Source: URNF01 sp045638005 (lineage in GTDB: Bacteria; Bacillota; Clostridia; Oscillospirales; Acutalibacteraceae). Taken from it: a stretch of 11,746 nucleotides of DNA. Location of the stretch: contig JAZUAN010000056.1 of the NCBI GenBank assembly GCA_045638005.1, forward strand, positions 1 through 11,746. Direction: 5' to 3'. This document shows, piece by piece, positions 1 through 5,452 of the stretch. Position numbers and translations under genes: made by a program. Numbering within the stretch: position 1 is the first letter of the stretch; every line of letters begins with the position of its first letter. The notes under the pieces are model-generated. The model was not told where the DNA came from. It saw only the letters and a program-made list of their open reading frames with translations, and did not search any database.

Positions 1-9
1 TTTTTTGTG

Positions 10-1563
10 TTAGTCTTCTTCGGTCAAGCCTTCTGCCTGCATTTCCTGGATCTGCGGATCGTAGGAGAGCAGCGGAGAAACATCTTTGCTGCGAATACGG
101 CGGTCGACGTAGTTTTTGGTGATCTTCATGACCAGCGGGAACAGCGCCACAACGCCGATCAAGTTGGGGATCATCATCAGACCGTTGAAGGTATCGGAGA
201 TGTCCCAAGCGAGCGAAGAGGTGAGCACCGCACCGAAGATAACGGTGATTACGTGAATGATCTTGAAGATAAAGGTGGTCTTAGCGCCAAAGAGGTATTC
301 CCAGGCTTTGGTGCCGTAGTGCGACCAACCGAGCACGGTGGTGAATGCAAACAGGAACATCGCGATTGCCACGAATTTCGCACCGATGCCAAACCACGGG
401 AACACCGTGTTGAACGCGCCGCCGACCAAAGTTGCGTCGGTATAGCCTTCTTGAATCGCTCCGGTCGCCGCATTGAACACACCGCCGTTGAGACCGCCGG
501 AAGTGAGCACGACGAGGGCGGTCATGGTGCAAACCACCATGGTGTCTGCAAACACTTCAAAGATGCCCCACATACCCTGTTTGACAGGCTCTTTAACGTT
601 GGAGTTGCAGTGCACCATAACGGAAGAGCCGAGACCCGCTTCATTAGAGAACACACCGCGTTTAAAGCCGTTGGTCATCGCCACGATGACACCGCCGATA
701 CCGCCGCCGACAAATGCTTCGAGGCTGAACGCATTGACAAAGATCGCTTTAAAAGCAGGCAGGATCGCCTGATAGTTAACGCCGATGATCACCAAGCTGC
801 CGGCCACAAACAACACCACCATGAACGGCACGACCTTCTCGGCAACGTTCGCGATGCGTTTCACACCACCCAGGGTGATAACAGCGGTGAGGATCATGAT
901 GATCACGCCGATGATGAGACTGTACAGGTTGATGCCACCGAACACAGTCTGGCTCGAAAGTGCGGGAATATCAAACGCCGAAACGACGTTAGCCACGATC
1001 TTGTTGACCTGACCCATGCTGCCGATACCAAAAGAAGCGAGCAAGGTGAAAAGACAGAAGAGAACGGCGAGAACGGTGCCGATCCATTTACAGCCCTTTT
1101 TCTTGCCCAGACCGTCGCGCAGATAGTACATCGCACCGCCGGACCATTCGCCATCTTTGTTCTTACGGCGATAGAAGAGACCCAAAACATTTTCGGAATA
1201 GTTGGTCATCATACCGAAGAAAGCGGCGATCCACATCCAAAACACAGCACCCGCGCCGCCGATGGCGATAGCCGCCGCCACACCTGCAATGTTGCCGGTG
1301 CCGACGGTAGCGGCAAGCGCGGTACAAAGCGCCTGGAACGGCGAGATGGTACCCTTTTCCTTGTCGTGCTTGAGCACGCGTTTGGTGAACATGCTGCCAA
1401 TAGTCTTTTTCCACCAATGACCCAGATGCGACACCTGAAACCATTTGGTCACAAAAGTCATCAGAATGCCGGTACCGATGAGCAGGAAGAGACCGAAAGG
1501 ACCCCACACAACGCCATTGACGGAGCCATTGATTTCAGCTACTTTTTCAAAAAAAGCTTCCAT
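10..1563 (-). CDS. Sodium:alanine/glycine symporter (AGCS family)
   Basis: Predicted inner-membrane carrier importing alanine, glycine or similar small amino acids with Na+. The 517-residue product has the usual AGCS length and many hydrophobic segments. Family signatures are GTGNIAGV near residues 88-95, an AMYYLRDGL loop near 144-152, and the SNEAGLGSS signature near 306-314. A Met codon lies 21 bases further upstream, and another (1575-1573) abuts the GAGGAGG ribosome binding site (about 1576-1582) and is too close to it. The Met at 1563 stands 12 bases from that site and opens with the family-like N-terminus MEAFFEKV. It is the only gene behind a glycine riboswitch and terminator (1597-1840), so glycine-dependent control is likely and supports glycine/alanine as substrate. 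The exact substrate is inferred. The long plus-strand frame over this gene is an antisense shadow. Confidence 0.95.
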   Translation of the reverse strand: MEAFFEKVAEINGSVNGVVWGPFGLFLLIGTGILMTFVTKWFQVSHLGHWWKKTIGSMFTKRVLKHDKEKGTISPFQALCTALAATVGTGNIAGVAAAIAIGGAGAVFWMWIAAFFGMMTNYSENVLGLFYRRKNKDGEWSGGAMYYLRDGLGKKKGCKWIGTVLAVLFCLFTLLASFGIGSMGQVNKIVANVVSAFDIPALSSQTVFGGINLYSLIIGVIIMILTAVITLGGVKRIANVAEKVVPFMVVLFVAGSLVIIGVNYQAILPAFKAIFVNAFSLEAFVGGGIGGVIVAMTNGFKRGVFSNEAGLGSSVMVHCNSNVKEPVKQGMWGIFEVFADTMVVCTMTALVVLTSGGLNGGVFNAATGAIQEGYTDATLVGGAFNTVFPWFGIGAKFVAIAMFLFAFTTVLGWSHYGTKAWEYLFGAKTTFIFKIIHVITVIFGAVLTSSLAWDISDTFNGLMMIPNLIGVVALFPLVMKITKNYVDRRIRSKDVSPLLSYDPQIQEMQAEGLTEED

Positions 1564-1596
1564 GATGTAAAACATCCTCCTCAAAAATAATGCAAA

Positions 1597-1636
1597 CTAA
1601 AACAAAACGGACAGAGACCGAAAAGATCTCTGTCCG
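1597..1636 (-). terminator. Intrinsic terminator of the glycine riboswitch expression platform
   Basis: A 10-bp perfect stem (arms 1627-1636 and 1608-1617, CGGACAGAGA on the transcribed strand) is followed by a T-rich run GTTTTGTTTTAG. It lies between the aptamers and the symporter start, as expected for transcription attenuation. Its 5' arm repeats the octamer GGACAGAG that closes P1 of the second aptamer (1679-1686), so alternative pairing is possible. A smaller GC-rich hairpin (1654-1668, CACCGC/GCGGTG) with T-rich sequence after it lies between aptamer and terminator. Confidence 0.88.
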
Positions 1637-1678
1637 CAAAACAACAAAAGCAACACCGCAAAGCGGTGAAGTAAAAAA

Positions 1679-1845
1679 CTCTGTCCTTTCGCCTGAGAGA
1701 TTGGACGAAAAATCGCCTTGCCCCTTCGGCACCCGCATCTAAGCGAGCTTCTCCAGAGTACCATCCGATCACAGTCCCTCTGCAAAAAGCAGAACCTGAA
1801 AGTTTTACTTCTTCGGTGGGGTTTCCCCGCTTTCCTGCAAACTTC
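1679..1845 (-). promoter_or_regulatory. Tandem glycine riboswitch (two aptamers)
   Basis: Read on the minus strand, the leader carries the conserved glycine-aptamer landmarks twice. Aptamer 1 (about 1770-1845) has GGGGAAACCCC, ACCGAAGAAG, CTTTCAGG and GAGGGACTG. Aptamer 2 (about 1679-1759) has CTCTGGAGAA, TGCCGAAGGGGCAAGG, CTCTCAGG and the closing AAAGGACAGAG. This arrangement matches cooperative tandem glycine riboswitches. The element sits between a good promoter and a terminator in front of an alanine/glycine symporter, a known target class. Whether glycine turns the gene on or off cannot be proven from sequence. The shared octamer fits an OFF design: the free 5' P1 strand (CTCTG) could act as antiterminator. 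Confidence 0.93.
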
Positions 1846-1874
1846 TTTTGGTACTATTCTATTTTGACCTACGC

Positions 1875-1903
1875 ATCATATCACACCTGTCGACATTTGT
1901 CAA
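1875..1903 (-). promoter_or_regulatory. SigmaA-type promoter of the symporter transcript
   Basis: On the minus strand a perfect TTGACA (1898-1903) is followed after exactly 17 bases by TATGAT (1875-1880). Transcription would start near 1868, leaving about 25 bases before the first glycine aptamer. The -35 box begins directly after the T-tract of the upstream terminator. Confidence 0.85.
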
Positions 1904-1904
1904 C

Positions 1905-1950
1905 AAGAAAATAGTAAAACCGGAAAGAATACTTCTTTCCGGTTTTACTA
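1905..1950 (-). terminator. Perfect 18-bp stem terminator
   Basis: Arms 1912-1929 and 1933-1950 are perfectly complementary with a three-base loop. On the minus strand the stem begins TAGTAAAACCGG and is followed by TTTTCTT. It lies 13 bases past the stop codon of the surface-protein gene, which it terminates, and shields the symporter promoter from read-through. The symmetrical A/T flanks would allow termination in both directions. Confidence 0.88.
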
Positions 1951-1963
1951 TACATCTTACTTT

Positions 1964-2912
1964 TCAGTTAACGCTCATAATTTCTAAGCTATATGCGCCG
2001 GGCTCAAGCACAGTATCATAATTGTAATCCTCAGCTTTTTTGAACTTCTCGCCCATTTTCAAGCTCAAAGTGCTACCCACGCCATCGTCAATAACCGTAT
2101 TGTCCATGTCATACAGTTTCCAACCGATGTCACATTCAGCACTTTGTCCTTCGCCCTTGGCATCATAGAGCTTTTCTCCGCTGAAATACAGATACAATCT
2201 CAAACCGCCATCATACGGTTTGAATTCGTATGTAATATCTGTCACCGTGAAACGGCAGGTTTCCTCACCATCCCGATCATAGTTACTAAGCGTATCGGGC
2301 AAAGTCGGCAGTTCCAAACTGCATTGTGCTGCAAGATTTTCTTCAACGGTAACCTCACAATCATCCGATTCACCGTTATGAGCGGTTACGACAATCGTAA
2401 CCTCGCCGGGTGCACACCGGTCACCACACCGTTTTGATCAACAGTAGCGACCGAAGGATCCGTGCTTTCCCAAGTAAGGGTTTTGATGGTAGCGTTGTAG
2501 GGATCGATGTCACAATCCAGTTCTAGTGTATCGCCAACGTAAATCGTTTCTTCATACGCATCTAAATCGAGCCAAGACACCTCGATGATCTCCACGTAAT
2601 CAGGATCCTTTTGCCCACAATCTGTGCACACACCCTCTTCGTAATCGTGTCCCAACATACCGCCTGTGGTCGCACCGCAGTATACGCATTTCGCCGGTTC
2701 GGTACAGGTGGCATCTTGGTACTTGTGATAACACTCGGTCGCTTTTGTTGTCTTTTTCGTGGTGGGCTTCACCGTAGTCTTCTTGGTGGTTTTCTTTTCT
2801 TCCTCTTCTTTTTCTTCGGTCTTTTCGGTATCCTCGGTCTTCTCTGTTTTGCTGACGGTGGTTACCGCATCCGCGTCGCTGCTGACGTGTTCGTCGGTGT
2901 ATCCACCCCTAA
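1964..2912 (-). pseudogene. Broken surface protein gene with Cys-rich module and BIG2-like domain
   Basis: No complete frame exists. From the 5' side (high coordinates) the reading gives a Glu/Lys/Thr-rich linker (KTEKTEDTEKTEEK, then KKTTKKTT), a Cys-x2-Cys module (CTEPAKCVYCG ... LGHDY ... CTDCG) of the kind found in clostridial surface proteins, and the first part of a BIG2 Ig-like domain (ESTDPSVATVDQNGVVTGV). Near 2407 the frame breaks. One extra G in the CCGG run would continue it as GEVTIVVTAHNGESDDCEVTV, the normal end of a BIG2 domain, followed by a C-terminal beta-rich domain of about 120 residues that I do not recognise. The stop is at 1964, before a strong terminator. No signal peptide, start codon or ribosome binding site is present: the frame runs into sequence antisense to a malic enzyme fragment at about 2905-2922. 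Probably an extracellular or membrane-anchored protein in intact form. A sequencing error could explain the frameshift. Confidence 0.8.
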
Positions 2913-3293
2913 GATGGTCCACCCGAAGTGGTATCCACCATGGCGGAAAATCCCATCGTGTTCGCGATGGCAAACCCCACCCCCGAGATCATGCCGGACG
3001 AAGCGGAAGCGGGCGGTGCTTATATCGTGGGCACCGGTCGTTCGGATTTCCCCAACCAAATCAACAATGTGCTCGCGTTCCCCGGTATCTTCCGTGGTGC
3101 TCTTGATGTGCGCGCATCGGATATCAACGACGATATGAAGATGGCAGCATCCTATGCCATTGCCTCTCTCGTCTCGGACGAGGAACTCACTCCCGACTAT
3201 ATCCTCCCCAAAGCGTTTGATAAGCGTATCGCAAAAACGGTCGCGAAAGCGGTCGCCGATGCAGCGAGAAACAGCGGAGTTGCGAGAATTTAA
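2913..3293 (+). pseudogene. C-terminal fragment of NAD(P)-dependent malic enzyme
   Basis: About 124 codons match the end of bacterial malic enzymes (malate to pyruvate plus CO2). Recognisable stretches are VSTMAENPIVFAMANPTPEI, then GTGRSDFPNQINNVLAFPG, then FRGALDVRASDI, and the usual terminal alpha-helices ending SGVARI. The full enzyme is roughly 390 residues, so two thirds, including the malate-binding part and the start of the NAD-binding domain, are missing. Family-like sequence begins around PPEVVSTM (2919 onward), and an in-frame TAA lies at 2910-2912. GTG 2928 and ATG 2940 have no convincing ribosome binding site, so I do not believe it is translated as a separate protein. The 3' end is intact with stop, 3' UTR and terminator. 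The cause is a rearrangement or an assembly join at about 2905-2922. Confidence 0.87.
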
Positions 3294-3294
3294 C

Positions 3295-3335
3295 AAAAAA
3301 AGACGACGCTTATGAAGCGTACTGTTAAGGACAGT
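3295..3335 (+). repeat. 3' UTR element, copy A (pairs with 4121-4160)
   Basis: Directly after the malic enzyme stop codon comes an A7 run and a 34-nt segment starting GACGACGCTTATG and ending AAGGACAGT. The minus-strand segment at 4160-4121 matches it at 26 of 34 positions without a gap and also begins with an A run. Copy A can fold into two small adjacent hairpins (ACGCT/AGCGT at 3306-3320 and ACTGT/ACAGT at 3321-3335). Confidence 0.55.
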
Positions 3336-3348
3336 GCCATGAAACCTT

Positions 3349-3381
3349 ATACCCGTAGTTTTTGAAACTGCGGGTATTTTT
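3349..3381 (+). terminator. Intrinsic terminator after the malic enzyme fragment
   Basis: A 13-bp stem with one G-T wobble (arms 3349-3361 and 3365-3377, ATACCCGTAGTTT) has a three-base loop and is followed by TTTTAATTATT. It ends the malic enzyme transcript and separates it from the kinase-like gene. Confidence 0.85.
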
Positions 3382-3392
3382 AATTATTCTCT

Positions 3393-3420
3393 TTGTTTGT
3401 TGGTCAAGTTATGCTATAAT
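3393..3420 (+). promoter_or_regulatory. Extended -10 promoter for the kinase-like gene
   Basis: A perfect TATAAT (3415-3420) is preceded by TGC, which gives an extended -10 element. A TTGTTT box (3393-3398) 16 bases upstream can serve as a weak -35. The start would be near 3427, about 30 bases before the ATG. Confidence 0.65.
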
Positions 3421-3457
3421 ACAACTAACCGATAAATAAGAAGTTGTAGGTGAGATA

Positions 3458-3970
3458 ATGATTATTTTGATTACAGGAGCATCCCATACAGGCAAAACGG
3501 CTCTTGCTCAAAAGTTACTTGAAAAATACAAGTATCCGTACCTGTCGATAGACCATCTGAAAATGGGTTTAATTCGTAGCGGTAACACAGAACTCACCCC
3601 TATGGATGATCATGAATTAACCGAATACTTGTGGCCGATTGTTCGTGAAATGATAAAAACTGCTATTGAGAACAAGCAGAATTTAATTGTCGAAGGTTGC
3701 TATATTCCATTCGATTGGCAGAAGGATTTTGGCTCTGAATATCTTGAAAACATCAAATACTACTGTCTTATAATGAGCGAGGAATATATCAGAAATCACT
3801 TTGCTGATATAAAGAAATATGCAAATGCCATTGAGAATCGTTTGGATGATGAGTATTGCACAATAGAGAGTGTATTGGCAGATAATGCAGAAATGTTAGA
3901 CCTTGCACAAAAACATAATGCGAACTATATACTCATTGAAGATAAATACGAAATCGAGATTGCTTTATAA
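3458..3970 (+). CDS. P-loop NTPase, small-molecule/nucleotide kinase-like
   Basis: The 170-residue soluble protein opens with a hydrophobic strand and Walker A motif, GASHTGKT (residues 7-14), and carries a likely second acidic strand, LIVEGCY, near residues 76-82. Size and fold pattern fit the adenylate-kinase/phosphoglycerate-kinase-like P-loop kinases often annotated generically in gut Firmicutes. The phosphate acceptor is unknown, and a zeta-toxin- or resistance-like kinase cannot be excluded. The start is ATG 3458 with TAGGTGAG seven bases upstream. The gene is alone, with its own promoter and a terminator shared with convergent nadE. Its codons are markedly more AT-rich (AAT, AAA, GAA, TAT) than those of nadE or the polysaccharide genes, suggesting it arrived separately. 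Confidence 0.8.
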   Translation: MIILITGASHTGKTALAQKLLEKYKYPYLSIDHLKMGLIRSGNTELTPMDDHELTEYLWPIVREMIKTAIENKQNLIVEGCYIPFDWQKDFGSEYLENIKYYCLIMSEEYIRNHFADIKKYANAIENRLDDEYCTIESVLADNAEMLDLAQKHNANYILIEDKYEIEIAL

Positions 3971-4041
3971 CGACAAATTCCAATTTATCGAACCGATGAT
4001 ATTTGTTTATAAAAGGGGTTTAGGTTCTCCTAACAACTGAT

Positions 4042-4057
4042 ATTTGGGCGCCCAAAT
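4042..4057. repeat. Perfect 16-bp palindrome
   Basis: ATTTGGGCGCCCAAAT reads the same on both strands. It lies about 70 bases after the kinase stop and 30 bases before the shared terminator. A short hairpin (TTAGG/CCTAA, 4020-4033) lies just before it. It could be a protein-binding dyad or RNA structure in the 3' UTR. I see no gene or promoter to which it clearly belongs. Confidence 0.45.
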
Positions 4058-4085
4058 GTCCTGCTTGTTACGGTATAAGACAAAA

Positions 4086-4120
4086 TTAAAAGAAGCACGA
4101 AAATTTCGTGCTTCTTTTTT
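4086..4120. terminator. Bidirectional terminator between kinase-like gene and nadE
   Basis: The inverted repeat AGAAGCACGAAA/TTTCGTGCTTCT (4091-4102 and 4104-4115) has an A run on one side and TTTTT on the other, so it works for both strands. It is the natural end of the plus-strand kinase transcript and of the minus-strand nadE transcript. Confidence 0.88.
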
Positions 4121-4160
4121 ACTGTCCTTTAGAATACGACCCTTAAGCATCGTCTTTTTT
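4121..4160 (-). repeat. 3' UTR element, copy B (pairs with 3295-3335)
   Basis: On the minus strand an A6 run is followed by 34 nt starting GACGATGCTTAAG and ending AAGGACAGT, 26 of 34 identical to copy A. It lies between the nadE stop and the shared terminator, in the same gene-relative place that copy A has after the malic enzyme. The rest of 4161-4237 holds no gene. It includes TGTAGGGGCG at about 4182-4191, which resembles the edge of a dispersed clostridial repeat but is too short to call. Confidence 0.55.
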
Positions 4161-4237
4161 GCAAAAATTCACAGTGATATTGTAGGGGCGTACGTTTTCT
4201 GCTGATCCCTAACACTATCCCGTTATATAATCGCTTT

Positions 4238-4969
4238 TTATATCTCCGGTTTAAAGCTGGGCATCAATTCCAACTTGAACAAGTTCATTTTGTGCTTTTT
4301 ATCAATAAGCTCTTTCTTGGTGGGGTCAGCGATATACCCCGTGCGGATATACACATCCAATTCCGCGTAGGTGAAGCCTAAATTCTCCTCGTCGCTCTTG
4401 CCGCAAAGTCCGTCGATAGGCGTTTTTTCTACCAATTCCTTGGGAAGCCCCAGCAGATGACCGATCTCCTTGACCTCGGTAACGGTGAGATGGGACATGG
4501 GTGAAAAATCGCCCACCGAATCGCCGTAGCGGGTGGAATATCCCACCCAATCCTCGCTCAAATTACAGGTGTTTGCCACACGACCGTTGACCGATTGGCT
4601 TACCGCGTACAAGGTGGACATGCGGATGCGGGGCGGGAGATTGGTTTTGGTGAGGGTGGAGATTTCCAACTCGGCAGGCAACGCGTTCAAAAGTCCGTCC
4701 ACCGCGTCCTTAATATTCACCACATAATGCTTGATGCCCAGATGGTTAACCAGCAGATACGCCATATCAATATCGTGCTGTTCCCCCTGTGGCATGAGCA
4801 CACCGATCACGCGGTCGCGTCCGAGTGCCTCCACGCACAAAGCCGCCGCAATCGAACTGTCCTTGCCGCCGGAAATACCGACCACCGCGTTGCAGCCCTT
4901 ACCGTTTTGTTCAAAAAAGTCACGGATCCACGCAACACAGTCGTTTTTCACTTTCAATGCATCAAACAT
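4238..4969 (-). CDS. nadE: Ammonia-dependent NAD+ synthetase
   Basis: Catalyses the last step of NAD+ synthesis in the cytosol: ATP-dependent amidation of nicotinate adenine dinucleotide with ammonia. The 243-residue protein has the PP-loop ATP pyrophosphatase motif SGGKDSS (residues 33-39), the substrate and dimer region RIRMSTLYAVSQSVNGR, the segment NLSEDWVGYSTRYGDSVGD, and the late motif TPIDGLCGKSDEENLG. This is the short clostridial form without a glutaminase domain. The frame is open up to 5032, but the extra residues do not look like NadE. The Met at 4969 has GGTGGG four bases upstream, and the family N-terminus (MFDALKVKNDCVAWIRDF) begins there. An upstream Met at 4984 has no ribosome binding site. 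The gene is monocistronic and convergent with the kinase-like gene. Confidence 0.95.
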   Translation of the reverse strand: MFDALKVKNDCVAWIRDFFEQNGKGCNAVVGISGGKDSSIAAALCVEALGRDRVIGVLMPQGEQHDIDMAYLLVNHLGIKHYVVNIKDAVDGLLNALPAELEISTLTKTNLPPRIRMSTLYAVSQSVNGRVANTCNLSEDWVGYSTRYGDSVGDFSPMSHLTVTEVKEIGHLLGLPKELVEKTPIDGLCGKSDEENLGFTYAELDVYIRTGYIADPTKKELIDKKHKMNLFKLELMPSFKPEI

Positions 4970-5002
4970 ATATCCCACCGCCATTTTTGTCTTAGTACAT
5001 AC

Positions 5003-5032
5003 AGTATATACCACATCCACGTGAACATGCAA
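5003..5032 (-). promoter_or_regulatory. Possible nadE promoter
   Basis: On the minus strand TATACT (5003-5008) lies 18 bases after TTGCAT (5027-5032). The -10 box is good and the -35 poor. The position suits nadE, about 35 bases before its start. Weak evidence. Confidence 0.35.
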
Positions 5033-5083
5033 GCGTCTTTTTTGTGTGCTTCAAAGCTTTTACTATCTGTAGCTTTTCGGCGA

Positions 5084-5177
5084 TCTGCCCGAACATCAAA
5101 TATCCGATGATCTTTTCATTGTCATGCAGCGGCATCACCGCTTCGCGCACACCTCGCTTTTTTGAATATTTTTCCAT
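5084..5177 (-). pseudogene. Remnant of a PocR-type sensory domain
   Basis: A short minus-strand frame reads KKRGVREAVMPLHDNEKIIG followed by YLMFGQI (about 5159-5082). This resembles the core of PocR ligand-binding domains, which often sit in front of AraC-type helix-turn-helix domains or histidine kinases in Clostridia. Upstream the similarity stops after a few codons and the frame closes at 5208-5210. Downstream of FGQI the reading becomes unrelated and stops at 4992. No DNA-binding domain or usable start with ribosome binding site is present. Probably a relic of a lost regulator gene. The match is by eye and short. Confidence 0.5.
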
Positions 5178-5315
5178 TTCAGTTCGTTTGTTATTTGACA
5201 GTTTTAACTATTGGTAAACATGGAAAATATCACATTTAAAATCGTATATTATGGCTAATTCATTTCTTTTGGGTCTCCAAAAATGATGGATTGTGACAAA
5301 TTTCCGCGTTTAGTA

Positions 5316-5344
5316 TTGAAAAAAGCACCGAAGTATGGTAGACT
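5316..5344 (+). promoter_or_regulatory. Candidate promoter of the polysaccharide operon
   Basis: TTGAAA (5316-5321), a 17-base spacer and TAGACT (5339-5344) preceded by TGG form a plausible sigmaA promoter with an extended -10. Transcription from about 5351 would give a leader of about 100 nt before the first gene. An alternative -10 (TATTAT or TATAGT, 5364-5372) exists but has no good -35. The rest of 5210-5315 is AT-rich with nothing I can name. Confidence 0.5.
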
Positions 5345-5370
5345 GCTTTTGTGTATATATATTTATTATA

Positions 5371-5411
5371 GTGTAGACAGGACTTCTTTGTATAAAGAAA
5401 ACGGTCTGCAC
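5371..5411 (+). promoter_or_regulatory. Hairpin in the operon leader
   Basis: GTGTAGAC (5371-5378) pairs with GTCTGCAC (5404-5411) with one wobble, and inside it TTCTTT pairs with AAAGAA. The structure lies between the candidate promoter and the ribosome binding site of the first operon gene. No T-run follows, so it is not a terminator. It may serve leader-mediated control or RNA stability. Confidence 0.4.
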
Positions 5412-5452
5412 GTGATAAACCGTGGAAACACAGATATATAGGAGTATTGCCA

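Noticed and set aside
7..1590. Plus-strand open frame of 527 codons opposite the symporter
   Set aside because: It is antisense to a clear AGCS symporter; the His/Asp/Arg-rich translation is typical of a shadow frame and it has no ribosome binding site.
2745..2860. Low-complexity repeats as a possible CRISPR or tandem repeat array
   Set aside because: The pattern comes from repeated Thr/Lys/Glu codons in a surface-protein linker; there are no regular repeat-spacer units anywhere in the window.
2611..3138. Plus-strand frame of 175 codons with a Phe/Leu-rich stretch, resembling a membrane protein
   Set aside because: The hydrophobic run is the antisense of the Lys/Glu/Thr-rich linker of the surface protein; the frame then crosses into the malic enzyme fragment in the wrong phase.
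2928..3293. Malic enzyme fragment as an independent 121-codon gene starting at GTG
   Set aside because: No ribosome binding site and no start of a folded domain; it begins in the middle of the NAD-binding domain of a larger enzyme.
4970..5032. Longer NadE starting at 5032
   Set aside because: The extra 21 residues are unlike NadE, no ribosome binding site precedes that codon, and a likely promoter -10 lies inside this stretch.
5195..5223. TTGACA at 5195-5200 on the plus strand as an operon promoter
   Set aside because: No acceptable -10 box at 16-18 bases (ACATGG); the TTGAAA/TAGACT pair at 5316-5344 is better placed.
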